From positions 248,001 through 312,000 of the forward strand of contig NZ_BBQM01000012.1 in the NCBI RefSeq assembly GCF_000876015.1: a DNA stretch of 64,000 nt, read 5' to 3'. Shown here piece after piece: positions 1 through 9,593 of the stretch. The notes beneath the pieces were generated by a model. The model saw nothing but the letters and a program-made list of their open reading frames with translations. It was not told where the DNA came from and made no database searches. Position numbers and translations under genes: made by a program. Origin of the DNA: Cupriavidus basilensis. Its GTDB lineage: Bacteria > Pseudomonadota > Gammaproteobacteria > Burkholderiales > Burkholderiaceae. Position 1 is the stretch's first letter, and the number at the start of each line of letters is the position of its first letter.

Positions 1-162
1 CTCGCCGTGGTGCCCGGCACCTTCCTCGCGCGCACGGTCGACGGCCACAACCCCGGCGTGGGCCATGTCCGCATCGCGCTGGTCGCCAGCCCCGAGGAAT
101 GCGCGCAGGGCGTGGAACGCCTCGTGAGCCTGCTGCGCGGGTTGCAGCCGGCCGCTGCCTGA
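1..162 (+). CDS. C-terminal end of a DapC-like aminotransferase (partial)
   Basis: The window opens inside a reading frame that ends with TGA at 160-162; 53 residues are visible. The motif GHNPGVGHVRIALVAS followed by an amphipathic helix is what one sees at the C-terminus of fold-type I PLP aminotransferases of the succinyldiaminopimelate transaminase (DapC) group, where the conserved Arg of the VRIALV strand binds the substrate carboxylate. The catalytic lysine and PLP site lie outside the window, so the substrate cannot be checked. If DapC, it acts in lysine and peptidoglycan precursor synthesis. It is followed after 58 bp by the rhodanese gene on the same strand. Confidence 0.6.
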   Translation, partial: LAVVPGTFLARTVDGHNPGVGHVRIALVASPEECAQGVERLVSLLRGLQPAAA

Positions 163-220
163 GCGCGCGCGGCTCGTTGCCGCCTTGCCGTATCCGACGA
201 TCTCCTTTTTCTTCCCCGCC

Positions 221-1903
221 ATGACCATCACCGACCTGACCCAGACCTTTGCCGACGACCCCGCCGCCGCGCGCGCGGACCATCCGCGGGTAAGCCCGGC
301 CGCGCTCAAGGACGCCATCGCCGGCGGCGGCGAGCTGGCCGTGCTGGACGCGCGCGAGGAGGGCGCCTTCTCACGCGCGCACCTGCTGTTCGCCGTGCCC
401 GCGCCGCTGGGCCGGCTCGAAACCGTGATCGACCGCCTGGTGCCGCGCCGGAACACGCCCATCGTGGTGACGGACCTGGCCGAGGACCTCGCCCACGCCG
501 CCGCCGGCAAGCTGCTGCGCTTCGGCTACACCGACGTCTCGGTGCTGGCCGGCGGCACGCGCGCGTGGCAGGCCGCCGGGTACGAAGTGTTCAGCGGCAC
601 CAACGTGCCCAGCAAGGCCTTCGGCGAAGTCATCGAGCACGAGCTGCACACGCCGTGGATCACCGCCGAGGCGCTGCGCCTGCACCAGCAGCGCGGCGAC
701 AACGTGGTGGTGGTGGACAGCCGCCCGTTCAGCGAATTCCAGAACATGAGCATTCCCGGCGCGGTGGACTGCCCCGGCGCCGAGCTGGTCTACCGCATCG
801 GCGAGATCGCGCCCGACCCGGACACGCTGGTGGTGGTCAACTGCGCGGGCCGCACGCGCAGCATCGTCGGCGCGCAGACGCTGATCAACGCCGGCATTCC
901 CAACCGCGTGGTGTCGCTCAAGGACGGCACGATGGCATGGCTGCTGGCCGGCTACGCGCTCGACCACGGCCAGACCCGCTTCGCCCCGCAGCCCGGCGAC
1001 GCCGCGCAGGCCACGGCGCGCGAGCGCGCCGCCCGCGTGGCCGGACGCGCCGGCGTGCGGCACATCGACGCCGCGCAACTGGCCGCGTTCGAGCAGCAGG
1101 CGCACGAGCGCACGCTGTACCGCTTCGACGTGCGCTCGCCCGAGGAATACGCCGCCGGCCACCTGCCGGGCTGGCGCAGCGCGCCCGGCGGGCAGCTGGT
1201 GCAGGCCACCGACGCCTATGCCGGCACCCGCCGCGCCCGCATCGTGCTGGCCGACTGGGACGGCGTGCGCGCGCAGACCACGGCGGCATGGCTGGCCCAG
1301 TTCAGCGGGCACGAAGTGTTCCTGTTCCGCGCCGATCCGCTCGCCGCGCGCGAGGCCGGGCCCGAGCCTGTGCGCGTGCTGCGCACCTCGGCCGCCGAGG
1401 CGCCGTGGATCGAGGCGGCTTCGCTGTCCGCGCTGCAGGCGCGCGGCGGCGTGACGGTGGCCGACGTCGACAGCAGCCTGGCCTTCCGCCGCGGCCACAT
1501 TCCCGGCGCCTGGTTCGCCACGCCGGAAAAGGCGGCGCTGGTGCTGGACCACGCCGGCCCGGCCGACGTGATCGTCGTCACCTCCGCCGACGGCGTGCTG
1601 GCGCAGGTGGTGGCCGCGGCGCTGCGCCACGCCAGCGCGCGCGACGTGCGCGCGCTGCTCGGCGGCAACGCGCGCTGGCAGGCGCTGGGGCTGCCGGCCG
1701 AAGCCGCGCCGGCCGGCTCCGCCGCCGCCGCGCGCGTGCTGACCGGCGACGAGGATGCCTGGTACAGCGCCTACGCCTACGAAGACGAAGGCCGGCGCAA
1801 GGCCGAGATGCATGCCTACCTGAACTGGGAAATCGGGCTGGTGGACCAGCTCGGGCGCGATGGCGATCTGGCGGTGAAGCTGGTGGACTATCGCAAGGCC
1901 TGA
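221..1903 (+). CDS. Four-domain rhodanese-like sulfurtransferase
   Basis: A 560-residue protein made of four consecutive rhodanese domains (about residues 15-115, 130-245, 275-370 and 385-490) plus a C-terminal tail. Only the second domain has the active-site cysteine, Cys208 in the loop CAGRTRS, the position that carries the persulfide. The equivalent loops of the other domains read DLAEDLA, DWDGVRA and SADGVLA, so they are probably structural or regulatory. I start at ATG 221; a TTG at 185 would add 12 residues with no better ribosome site. Together with the amino-acid ABC transporter and the PLP lyase downstream it suggests use of an imported sulfur amino acid, with the lyase releasing sulfur and this protein moving it. 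Confidence 0.85.
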   Translation: MTITDLTQTFADDPAAARADHPRVSPAALKDAIAGGGELAVLDAREEGAFSRAHLLFAVPAPLGRLETVIDRLVPRRNTPIVVTDLAEDLAHAAAGKLLRFGYTDVSVLAGGTRAWQAAGYEVFSGTNVPSKAFGEVIEHELHTPWITAEALRLHQQRGDNVVVVDSRPFSEFQNMSIPGAVDCPGAELVYRIGEIAPDPDTLVVVNCAGRTRSIVGAQTLINAGIPNRVVSLKDGTMAWLLAGYALDHGQTRFAPQPGDAAQATARERAARVAGRAGVRHIDAAQLAAFEQQAHERTLYRFDVRSPEEYAAGHLPGWRSAPGGQLVQATDAYAGTRRARIVLADWDGVRAQTTAAWLAQFSGHEVFLFRADPLAAREAGPEPVRVLRTSAAEAPWIEAASLSALQARGGVTVADVDSSLAFRRGHIPGAWFATPEKAALVLDHAGPADVIVVTSADGVLAQVVAAALRHASARDVRALLGGNARWQALGLPAEAAPAGSAAAARVLTGDEDAWYSAYAYEDEGRRKAEMHAYLNWEIGLVDQLGRDGDLAVKLVDYRKA

Positions 1904-1934
1904 AAGGTACAAAAGCCCTGCGGGTTTGTTTCCC

Positions 1935-2942
1935 TCACCGCAACGAAATCCCCGAAGCCGCGATCACCGCCGCATAGCGCGGCATGTCCTTCGACAGCGT
2001 CGCATCGAGTTCCTGCGCCGTCGATCCCACCACCACGTAGCCCGCGTCTTCCAGCTGGCTGCGCGTGGCCGGCACGCTGAGCACGGCGGCCACGTCGCGG
2101 CTGATGCGCTCCACCACCGGCGTGGGCGTGGCGGCCGGCGCGATCAGGCCCTGCCAGCTTTCCACGGCGAAGCCGGCGGCGCCGGCCTCGGCCATCGTCG
2201 GCACCTGCGGCAGCGCCTTCGAGCGATAGGGCGTGGTGACGGCCAGCGCCGTCAGGCGCCCGGCGCGCACGTAGTCGGTGACGGCGGCGAGCGTGATGAG
2301 GGTGGCGTCGATATGGCCGCCGAGCAGGTCCACCGTGGCCGGCGCGCCGCCCGCATACGGGATGTAGTTGACGCGGATGCCGGCCTGGCGCGACAGCATC
2401 TCGTGCGCGACGTGGGCGATGCCGCCGTTGCCGGGCAGGCCCAGCGTCACCTCGCCGGGTTTCCTGCGGGCCAGCGCCAGGTAGTCCTGGAACGTGCGCA
2501 CGCCGAGGTCCGGGCGCGCCACCAGGATCTGCGGGTTGACCACCGCCTTGCTCACGCCGCGGAACGCATGGGCCGTATCGTAGGGCAGCGTCTTGAACAG
2601 CGAGGCGTTGAGCGTCACGCCCTCGCCGCCGAGCAGCAGGGTGTAGCCGTCGGCCCTGGCCCTGGCCACCTGCGCGGCGCCGAGCGTGCCGCTGGCGCCG
2701 GCCACGTTTTCCACCACCACCGGCTGGCCCCATTTCTCGCCGAGCTTGAGCGCCAGCGTGCGCGCGAGCTTGTCGGCGCTGCCGCCGGCGGCAACCGGCA
2801 CCACGATGCGCACGGCGTGCGCGGGAAAGGCGTCGGCCTCGGTGGCCGCGGGCGCGGCGTGCGCGCGCAGCAGCAGCGGGGCGCCGGCGATGGCGGCGGC
2901 GCCGAGGCCGATGAAGGTGCGAAAGAGAGTGCGGCGTTGCAT
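1935..2942 (-). CDS. Bug-family (TctC-like) solute-binding protein
   Basis: 335 residues. The N-terminus MQRRTLFRTF followed by a hydrophobic stretch and RAHA looks like a signal peptide, with twin arginines compatible with Tat export. The mature part shows the Bug pattern: FPAHAVRIVVPVAAGGSADKLAR, then a VVVENVAGASGTLGA loop and ADGYTLLLGG. Bug proteins are periplasmic receptors for carboxylates and some other small solutes and normally feed a TctAB permease, which is absent here. It is transcribed divergently from the ABC transporter and convergent with the rhodanese gene, 31 bp away. The ligand cannot be told from sequence. Confidence 0.85.
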   Translation of the reverse strand: MQRRTLFRTFIGLGAAAIAGAPLLLRAHAAPAATEADAFPAHAVRIVVPVAAGGSADKLARTLALKLGEKWGQPVVVENVAGASGTLGAAQVARARADGYTLLLGGEGVTLNASLFKTLPYDTAHAFRGVSKAVVNPQILVARPDLGVRTFQDYLALARRKPGEVTLGLPGNGGIAHVAHEMLSRQAGIRVNYIPYAGGAPATVDLLGGHIDATLITLAAVTDYVRAGRLTALAVTTPYRSKALPQVPTMAEAGAAGFAVESWQGLIAPAATPTPVVERISRDVAAVLSVPATRSQLEDAGYVVVGSTAQELDATLSKDMPRYAAVIAASGISLR

Positions 2943-3204
2943 GGCGTTGCGGCCCCGGCGCGTTGCCGGGACGTGCGGGATGGAAGGAGGAGGAACAGCT
3001 TAGGAACGCACCCCGCCGGCGGCCAACGAATCTTTCCGCGCATGGTTATGCGGCGTGCCCGATGGCAACGCGCGGCGCATAACGATTGCCTCTTTTATTC
3101 GTTCCGTGGCACCGGGCCTTTGCGTACAGTTGGTCGACCGCACCGGCTGCCGCGCGCTGGCCGGCGCGCGGCATGACGACACGCATAACAACCAGAAGCA
3201 CACC

Positions 3205-4053
3205 ATGACACGCACTCTTTCGCCACGGTCGCCGCGTTGGCCGGCCCTTGCCGCCGCCTTGCTGGCCGGCACCTTCCTCGCCGGCGCCGCGCATGCGGAC
3301 GCCACGCTCGACAAGATCCGCCAGCGCGGCAAGATCGTGGTCGGCGTGATGCTGTCCGGCAGCGCCTTCGGCTCGATCGACCCCGCCACGCAGAAGCCGG
3401 TCGGCTTCAACGCGGACCTCGCGCAGGACCTCGCGAAGCAGCTCAACGTGGAGCTGGAGACGGTGCAGGTGCAGCCGTCCAACCGCGTGCAGTTCCTGCA
3501 GCAGGGCAAGGTCGACGTGCTGATCGCGTCGATGGAATACACCCCCGAGCGCGGCGAGCAGCTCGGCTACGTGCCCACGCCGTACTACCGCGTGGGCGGC
3601 GCCGTGATCGTGCCCAAGCAGAGCGACATCAAGCGCTGGGAAGACCTCAAGGGCAAGACCGTGTGCATCTCGCAGGGCAGCAGCTATACGCGCCCGGTGC
3701 AGGTGGAGTACGGCGCGATCCCGAAGGGCTTCAAGGGCTCGTCCGAGTCCCTGCTGGCGCTGCGCGGCGACAACTGCGCCGGCGCCGTGCACGACAACAC
3801 GCTGCTGCAGCCGCTGGTGCGCGGCAACCCGGAATGGCAGAACTACCGCATCGTGCTGCCCGAGCTGAACCCCGCGCCCACGGTGATCTGGACGCGCAAG
3901 GGCGAGCAGGACACCATCCAGGCGGTCGAGCGCGTGGTGCAGGGCTGGCACCGCAGCGGCTGGCTGATCGGCACCGAGAAGAAGAACGGCATCCTGCCGC
4001 CGTCGCCTTCGCTCACCGAGCTGCACGACAAGTTCAAGGGCGGCCGCGGCTGA
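3205..4053 (+). CDS. Polar amino-acid ABC transporter, periplasmic binding protein
   Basis: 282 residues from ATG 3205; upstream in-frame codons exist from 3055 but the signal peptide begins here (MTRTLSPRSPRWPALAAALL, cleavage likely after AGAAHA). The mature start DATLDKIRQRGKIVVGVMLS and the later block VGFNADLAQDLAKQLNVELE are typical of SBP_bac_3 proteins that bind polar amino acids. It is the first gene of a four-gene transport unit in which each stop overlaps the next start (TGATG at 4051-4055). The neighbouring MetC-like enzyme and rhodanese make cystine or another sulfur amino acid a plausible ligand, which is inference only. Confidence 0.9.
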   Translation: MTRTLSPRSPRWPALAAALLAGTFLAGAAHADATLDKIRQRGKIVVGVMLSGSAFGSIDPATQKPVGFNADLAQDLAKQLNVELETVQVQPSNRVQFLQQGKVDVLIASMEYTPERGEQLGYVPTPYYRVGGAVIVPKQSDIKRWEDLKGKTVCISQGSSYTRPVQVEYGAIPKGFKGSSESLLALRGDNCAGAVHDNTLLQPLVRGNPEWQNYRIVLPELNPAPTVIWTRKGEQDTIQAVERVVQGWHRSGWLIGTEKKNGILPPSPSLTELHDKFKGGRG

Positions 4054-4799
4054 TGGATGCCGCGATCGCCGCACTGATCGCGGGGGCGCGCCACCTCGGC
4101 CTGAACTACGCCTTCCTGGCCGACGCCTATGACCGCGGCGCCTTCGTGCACGGCGCCTGGGTCACGCTGGAGCTGGTGCTGTGCACGCTGGCCGGCAGCC
4201 TGGCCGCGGGCGTGGCGCTGGCCGCCGCGTTGACCTCGCGCCACGCGCTGGTGGCCGGCGCCACGCGCGCGTTCGTCGAGGTCACGCGCAACACGCCGAC
4301 GCTGGTGCAGCTCTACTGCGCCTTCCTGGTGCTCAACATGCTGATCACCCACGCCTTGCAGGACGCGCAGCGCAGCAACCCGCTCACGCCGTTCCTGTGG
4401 GTGGTGGTGGTGCTGTCGCTGCACAAGGGCGTGTTCCATGCCGAGGCCCTGCGCGCCGGCATCGAGGCGGTGCCCAAGGTCACGCTGGAGGCGGCGGCGT
4501 CGCTCGGCTTCGACCGCCGCACGCTGCTGTGGCGCGTGCAGCTGCCGCTGGCGCTGCGCTTCGCGCTGCCGGCGCTGGTCAACAACTCGGTGGAGCTGGT
4601 CAAGGCCACCGCGGTGGCGTCGGCCATCGCCGTGGGCGACATCACCTACGCCTCGATCATGATCTGGACCCAGCGCGACAACGTGCTGGAACTGATGGTG
4701 CTGTTGCTGTTGTTCTTCGGCGTGCTGACCTGGGTGGTCAGCCGGGCCGGCAACTGGCTCGAACTCCGACTGAGGATGCCCGGCTATGGCAACCGCTGA
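4053..4799 (+). CDS. Amino-acid ABC transporter permease (HisM/GlnP type), first subunit
   Basis: 248 residues; start ATG 4053 overlaps the stop of the binding-protein gene, indicating translational coupling. Several hydrophobic segments are separated by the motif TRNTPTLVQLYC and by the cytoplasmic coupling loop EAAASLGFDRRTLLWRVQLP, the EAA loop that docks on the ATPase. The ending LELRLRMPGYG is usual for this family. It overlaps the next permease gene by 14 bp. It should form the membrane channel as a heterodimer with the 4786-5592 product. Confidence 0.9.
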   Translation: MDAAIAALIAGARHLGLNYAFLADAYDRGAFVHGAWVTLELVLCTLAGSLAAGVALAAALTSRHALVAGATRAFVEVTRNTPTLVQLYCAFLVLNMLITHALQDAQRSNPLTPFLWVVVVLSLHKGVFHAEALRAGIEAVPKVTLEAAASLGFDRRTLLWRVQLPLALRFALPALVNNSVELVKATAVASAIAVGDITYASIMIWTQRDNVLELMVLLLLFFGVLTWVVSRAGNWLELRLRMPGYGNR

Positions 4800-5592
4800 T
4801 TCAAGCCTGCCGCGCGCCGGCATCGCCTGGCCCGCGGCGCGGCGCTTCTCCGGCCTGCTGTGGCTGCTGCCGCTGGCCGCGCTGGCGGTGGCGGCCAGCC
4901 GCCATCCCGACCTCGCGCGCGCGCTGGCCGGCGCGTGGCAGTGGTCGCCGGCGCTGCTGCGCGGCTTCCTGGTCAACATCGGCGTGAGCGTGCTGGCGAT
5001 CGCGCTGGGCACCGCCGGCGGGCTGCTGGTGGGCGCGCTGCGGCTGTCGCCGGTGGCGCTGCTGGCGCGGCCCGCGCACTGGTACGTGCAGGTGTTCCGC
5101 AACGCGCCGTGGCTGGTGCTGATCTATTTCTCCACCTACGTGTTCCCGTTCGAGATCAACATCGGCCGCCACATCCTGCCGTTCCCGGACTGGTTCAAGG
5201 TGGTGGTGGGGCTGGCGCTGCCGGCCAGCGCCAACGTGGCCGAGGTGCTGCGCGGCGCGGTGCAGTCGATCCCGCTCACGCAGTGGGAGGCGGCCAGCTC
5301 GATGGCGTTCTCGCGCCGGCAGATCCTGCGCCTGATCATCGTGCCGCAGTGCGTGCGGCGCATGCTGCCGCCGTGGATGAACCTCTACGCCACGCTGACG
5401 ATGGGCACCGCGCTGGCTTCGCTGGTGGGCGTGCACGACCTGCTCGACACCGCGCAGATCGCCAGCAATACCGTCAACCAGACCGCCTTCACCGTGCTGA
5501 TCTACTTCGTCGTGATGGCGATGTTCTTCGCCTGGTGCTACCCGATCTCGCGCTTCACCCGTTATCTGGAACAAAAACATGCTGTTGCCTGA
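4786..5592 (+). CDS. Amino-acid ABC transporter permease, second subunit
   Basis: 268 residues with about five to six membrane segments, the VFRNAPWLVLIYFSTYVFPF motif of the HisQ/HisM group, and the EAA loop WEAASSMAFSRRQILRLIIVP. It starts 14 bp inside the preceding permease and ends 14 bp inside the ATPase gene, so the three are read from one message. The N-terminal extension before the first helix (about 25 residues) is longer than in many relatives. Pairs with the 4053-4799 product. Confidence 0.9.
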   Translation: MATADSSLPRAGIAWPAARRFSGLLWLLPLAALAVAASRHPDLARALAGAWQWSPALLRGFLVNIGVSVLAIALGTAGGLLVGALRLSPVALLARPAHWYVQVFRNAPWLVLIYFSTYVFPFEINIGRHILPFPDWFKVVVGLALPASANVAEVLRGAVQSIPLTQWEAASSMAFSRRQILRLIIVPQCVRRMLPPWMNLYATLTMGTALASLVGVHDLLDTAQIASNTVNQTAFTVLIYFVVMAMFFAWCYPISRFTRYLEQKHAVA

Positions 5593-6436
5593 ACATGCCG
5601 ACGGCCCCGCGCTGGCCACGCTCCCCGCGCCGGCCGCGCCGCTGGTCGCCCTGCGCGACGTGCACCTGTCCTTCGGCGGCAACGCGGTGCTCAAGGGCAT
5701 CGACCTCGACGTGCGGCGCGGGCAGGCGGTGTCCATCATCGGGCCGTCCGGCTCGGGCAAGTCCACCATCCTGCGCTGCATCACCGGGCTGCTGGAGCCG
5801 CAGCAGGGCAGCGTGACCGTGGGCGGCGTGGCGGTGCGCGAGCTGCGCGGCGAGGCCGAGCGCATCGCGCTGCGCAAGCGCGTGGGTTTCGTCTTCCAGC
5901 AGTACAACCTGTTCCCGCACCTGACCGTGCTGCAGAACCTCACCATCGCGCCGCTGCGCGTGCTGGGGCGCGGCCGCGCGCAGGCCGAGGACACCGCCAT
6001 CGAGTTGCTGCGCAAGGTGCGCCTGGCCGACAAGGCCGGCGCCTACCCGGGCGAGCTGTCCGGCGGCCAGCAGCAGCGCGTGGCGATCGCGCGCGCGCTG
6101 GCGATGGAGCCCGAGCTGATCCTGTTCGACGAAGTCACCTCCGCGCTCGACCCCGAAACCGTGGGCGAAGTGCTGACCGTGATCGGCGACCTCGTGGAAG
6201 AAGGCCTGACCTGCCTGCTGGTCACGCACGAGATGCGCTTTGCCGAGGAAATCAGCGACGAGGTGTATTTCACCGAGGGCGGGCGCATCGTCGAGCATGG
6301 CCCGGCGCGCCGCATCTTCAGCGCGCCCGGCAGCGAGCGCACGCGCGCCTTCCTCAACCGCGCGCTCGGCGCCCAGGCGCGCCCGCACGCCGATCCCTTT
6401 GTCGTCAGCTTCGACAAGCTGCGCTTCGCCATCTGA
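5579..6436 (+). CDS. Amino-acid ABC transporter ATP-binding protein
   Basis: 285 residues. Walker A GPSGSGKST at residues 55-63, Q-loop in FVFQQYNLFPHLTV, signature LSGGQQQRVAIARAL, Walker B LILFDEVTSALDPE and the switch histidine in LLVTHEMRF are all present, so the subunit should be active. The pattern matches the HisP/GlnQ group of polar amino-acid importers. About 20 extra residues precede the usual start of the domain; an internal start is possible but ATG 5579 overlaps the upstream gene in the same manner as the rest of the operon. Confidence 0.93.
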   Translation: MLLPEHADGPALATLPAPAAPLVALRDVHLSFGGNAVLKGIDLDVRRGQAVSIIGPSGSGKSTILRCITGLLEPQQGSVTVGGVAVRELRGEAERIALRKRVGFVFQQYNLFPHLTVLQNLTIAPLRVLGRGRAQAEDTAIELLRKVRLADKAGAYPGELSGGQQQRVAIARALAMEPELILFDEVTSALDPETVGEVLTVIGDLVEEGLTCLLVTHEMRFAEEISDEVYFTEGGRIVEHGPARRIFSAPGSERTRAFLNRALGAQARPHADPFVVSFDKLRFAI

Positions 6437-6464
6437 GCCACACCCGCATCCACCACCGAGCACC

Positions 6465-7670
6465 ATGAGCCACCATCGCGATACCCAGCTGATCCACGCC
6501 GGCACGCCGCCGTTTACCGACGGGCACGGCCCGGTCAACGTGCCGGTGGTGCGCACCAGCACCGTGCGCTTCGAGAGCACCGCCGCCTACGACGACATCC
6601 GCGCCCGCCACGCGCGCGGCGAGCGCGTCAGTTCCTACGGGCGCCAGGGCATGGACACACACCGCGCGCTGGAGGATGCGCTGGCCGCGCTCGAAGGCGG
6701 CAGCCGCACCTTCCTGGCGCCCTCGGGGCTGGCGGCGATCTCGCTGGTGTTCGTGGCGCTGCTGTCGCCGGGCGATCACGCGCTGGTGGCCGACAGCGTC
6801 TACGCGCCGGTGCGCCGACTGGACCAGTCGCTGCTGCGCCGGCTCGGCATCGAGCTGACCTATTTCTCGCCGTCGCGGGATGACCTGGAGACGCTGATCC
6901 GCCCCAATACGCGGCTGCTGTACCTGGAGTCGCCCAGCTCGCTGCTGTACGAAGTGCTGGACCTGCCGCGCCTGTCGCAGATCGCGCACCGGCATGGCGT
7001 GACCGTGGCCACCGACAACACCTGGGCTTCCGGCCACCTGCTGCAGCCGCTCGCGCTGGGCGTGGACGTCTCGGTGCTGGCCTCGACCAAGTACGTCAGC
7101 GGCCATTCGGACCTGATGCAGGGCGCGGTGGTGGTCAAGGACGAAGCGCTGGCGCGCCGCATCGCCGAGACCTACGACAGTTTCGGCCTGGCCATCAGCG
7201 CGGACGATGCCTACCTCGCGCTGCGCGGCATCCGCACGCTGGCGGTGCGGCTGGCCCAGCACCAGCGCAACGCGCTGGCGGTGGCGCAGTTCCTGGAAGG
7301 GCACGAGGCCGTGGGCCGCGTGTTCCATCCCGCGCTGCCGTCCGACCCGGGCCACGCGCTGTGGCGGCGCGATTTCTCGGGCGCCAACGGGCTGGTGTCG
7401 TTCACGCTGCCGGGCGCCGACGCGGCGGCGGCGAACGCGCTGGTCGACGCGCTGGCGCTGTTCGGGCTCGGCGCTTCCTGGGGCGGTTATGAAAGCCTGG
7501 CGCAGGTGGCGGCGCGGGAACGGCTGGCCGAGCATTCCTACTGGCGCGGCAGCGAGCCGGTGATCCGGCTGCACGTGGGGCTGGAGGCGGCGGCGGACCT
7601 GATCGCGGATCTGGAGCAGGGACTGGCGGCGACGCAGCGCCAGGCGGCGCGGCCGCGCGCGGCCGCCTGA
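6465..7670 (+). CDS. Cystathionine beta-lyase-like PLP enzyme (Cys/Met metabolism family)
   Basis: 401 residues. The family signature is clear: YGRQGMDTHRALEDALAALEGG near residue 60, ATDNTWASG, and the PLP-binding lysine Lys209 in STKYVSGHSD. The closest pattern is the MetC/cystathionine beta-lyase type that removes sulfur as pyruvate, ammonia and thiol from cystathionine or cystine; gamma-synthase-like activity is an alternative. Start ATG 6465 lies 28 bp after the ATPase gene, so it probably belongs to the same operon. With the importer and the rhodanese it forms a locus for uptake and desulfuration of a sulfur amino acid (inference). Confidence 0.85.
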   Translation: MSHHRDTQLIHAGTPPFTDGHGPVNVPVVRTSTVRFESTAAYDDIRARHARGERVSSYGRQGMDTHRALEDALAALEGGSRTFLAPSGLAAISLVFVALLSPGDHALVADSVYAPVRRLDQSLLRRLGIELTYFSPSRDDLETLIRPNTRLLYLESPSSLLYEVLDLPRLSQIAHRHGVTVATDNTWASGHLLQPLALGVDVSVLASTKYVSGHSDLMQGAVVVKDEALARRIAETYDSFGLAISADDAYLALRGIRTLAVRLAQHQRNALAVAQFLEGHEAVGRVFHPALPSDPGHALWRRDFSGANGLVSFTLPGADAAAANALVDALALFGLGASWGGYESLAQVAARERLAEHSYWRGSEPVIRLHVGLEAAADLIADLEQGLAATQRQAARPRAAA

Positions 7671-7725
7671 GGCCGCAGGAAAAGAGGAGGCGGGGGCCGG
7701 CTCGCGGCCGTCATCCGCCTCCAAA

Positions 7726-7753
7726 GAAGCCGGCGTCATCGTGCGCCGGCTTC
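7726..7753. terminator. Bidirectional hairpin between convergent genes
   Basis: A perfect 10-bp stem, GAAGCCGGCG and CGCCGGCTTC, with an 8-base loop lies between the convergent MetC-like gene and the AzgA-like gene. There is no long T-run, so it may be a weak or factor-assisted terminator working on both strands. Confidence 0.55.
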
Positions 7754-7779
7754 CAGTACGCGGTCGCGGGCCGCGGCCG

Positions 7780-9180
7780 TCAGATCGCCCATCCGCCCGC
7801 GTAGAACACCGCCAGCGCCAGCGCGATGCCCACCGTGCCCACGTTGAGCTTGCGGAATTCGCCGGCCACCACGCGGCCGATCACCAGCGTGCAGAAGCCC
7901 AGCATGATGCCGGTGACGATATTGCAGGTCAGCACGATGAACACCGCGCACACCAGGCCCGCCATCGCGTCGACCAGATCGTCCATATGCAGCTTGCCGA
8001 CGCTGCCGAGCATCAGCAGGCCGACATACATCAGCGCGGGCGCGGTGGCATAGGACGGCACCAGCGCGGCCAGCGGCGAGAAGAAGATCACCGCCAGGAA
8101 CAGCAGGCCCACCACCACCGCGGCGAGGCCCGTCTTGGCGCCGGCGGCCACCCCCACGCTCGATTCGATGTAGGCCGCGGCCGGCGCGCCGCCGAAGCAC
8201 GCCGAGAAGATCGAGCTGAGCGAATCGGCGGTCAGCGCGCGGCCGCCGTTGGGGATCCGGCCCTTCTCGTCGAGCTGGCCGGCCTGCCCGGCCACGGCGC
8301 GGATGGTGCCGGTGGCGTCGAACACGGCGGTCATCACCAGCGCCAGCACGCTCGGCAGCACCGCCAGCGAGAGCGCGCCCTGGATGTCCATCGCGCCGAT
8401 CAGCGAGGCGTGCCCCGGCGCGCTCAGCGCGGGCAGCGCGAACACGCCGCCGAACCTGACCGCGGGGTCGAAGGCCAGCCCCAGCGCCGAGATGGCGACG
8501 ATCACCAGCAGGATGCCGCCCGGCACGCGGCGCCGCTCCAGCCCGAAGATGGCGGCCAGCCCGACGATCGACATCACCACCGGGAAGGCCGTGATCTTGC
8601 CCAGCGAGACCGGCAGGCCGGCGCCGGCGTTCTTCACCACCAGGCCCACGTCGCTGGAGGCGATCAGCAGCAGGAACAGGCCGATGCCGATGCCGGTGCC
8701 GTGCGCCACGCCGGCCGGCAGGTTGCGCAGGATCCACGCGCGCACGCCGGTGACGGAAATCGCGGTGAACACCACGCCCATCAGGAAGATCGCGCCGAGC
8801 GCCACCGCCGGCGACAGGCCCTGGCCCAGCACCAGCCCGAACGCGGTGAACGCGGTCAGCGAGATGGCGCAGCCGATGGCGATCGGCAGCCGCGCCCACA
8901 TGCCCATCAGCAGCGAGCCGAAGGCCGCGGTCAGGCAGGTCGCGACGAACACCGCGCTGGTGTCGAAGCCCGCCTTGCCGAGCATGCCCGGCACCACGAA
9001 GACCGAGTAGACCATCGCCATGAACGTGGTCACGCCGGCCACGGCCTCGCGGCGGCCGGTGCTGCCGCGCGCGCTGATCTGGAAATACTTGTCGAGGAAT
9101 CCGTTGACCTCGATGGCTTCGATCGCATCGACGGCCTTGGCCTCGACGGCATCGGTGCCGGGGAAGGGCTGCTCAAGCAT
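7780..9180 (-). CDS. AzgA/NCS2-type purine permease
   Basis: 466 residues from ATG 9180, which has AAGGAG ten bases upstream; an in-frame extension to 9282 is not needed. The protein is almost wholly hydrophobic (about 12-14 membrane segments). It carries the AzgA hallmarks: [20 protein letters not shown] at the N-terminus, [15 protein letters not shown], and [19 protein letters not shown]. These proton symporters import adenine, guanine or hypoxanthine across the inner membrane. It stands alone, convergent with the MetC-like gene. The exact purine cannot be assigned from the sequence. Confidence 0.9.
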   Translation of the reverse strand: MLEQPFPGTDAVEAKAVDAIEAIEVNGFLDKYFQISARGSTGRREAVAGVTTFMAMVYSVFVVPGMLGKAGFDTSAVFVATCLTAAFGSLLMGMWARLPIAIGCAISLTAFTAFGLVLGQGLSPAVALGAIFLMGVVFTAISVTGVRAWILRNLPAGVAHGTGIGIGLFLLLIASSDVGLVVKNAGAGLPVSLGKITAFPVVMSIVGLAAIFGLERRRVPGGILLVIVAISALGLAFDPAVRFGGVFALPALSAPGHASLIGAMDIQGALSLAVLPSVLALVMTAVFDATGTIRAVAGQAGQLDEKGRIPNGGRALTADSLSSIFSACFGGAPAAAYIESSVGVAAGAKTGLAAVVVGLLFLAVIFFSPLAALVPSYATAPALMYVGLLMLGSVGKLHMDDLVDAMAGLVCAVFIVLTCNIVTGIMLGFCTLVIGRVVAGEFRKLNVGTVGIALALAVFYAGGWAI

Positions 9181-9593
9181 GGCGGAGTGTCTCCTTTGTG
9201 GTGCGCCGGGGCGGTGGCGTCGCCACTCGCATCCGGGCTGTCTCGCTTTGTTTTCGTCGTCGCCGGGCGGGTGCGGCGGCACAGGCCGGTTGCCTGTGCC
9301 GCGCGCTGCACTGCATGCCGCGGTGCGCGGGTGCCGGCCACGTGGACGCCACTCCGTGCTGGCGGCCGTGGTCCGGCATGGCGAAGACTAAGGGAGACGC
9401 GGCGATTCTCCATACGCGGCGGCGCATGGCGGGCATTGCGGCTTTTGTATGAGGGAAAGGGCGCCGGTCGGCGCACGAGGCTGGCATGCGCTTCGTGTAG
9501 CGCCGCACCGGTTCAGATGCCAATGGTTGCCTCTGCTCGCCCACTTCGCGGGAGAGCGGAGACAACCGCCGGTGATGCCGCCGTCGTCAGCGG
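9181..9593. other. Intergenic region upstream of the purine permease
   Basis: A 413-bp stretch without a credible gene. It contains the promoter side of the AzgA-like gene, long GC-rich runs, and the REP-like hairpin at 9531-9561. Open frames across it have no ribosome site and no recognisable protein pattern. Confidence 0.5.
9531..9561. repeat. REP-like palindrome, copy 1
   Basis: The sequence folds as CTCTGCTC / GAGCGGAG arms around CCCACTTCGCGGG. The core GCTCGCCCACTTCGCGGGAGAG differs by few bases from the copy at 44356-44386, and the arms keep pairing through a T-G wobble, so the hairpin rather than the exact sequence is conserved. It is likely a dispersed intergenic palindrome. Confidence 0.55.

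Noticed and set aside
371..1912. Long minus-strand open frame opposite the rhodanese gene
   Set aside because: No ribosome site or domain pattern; the plus strand has a clear four-domain protein.
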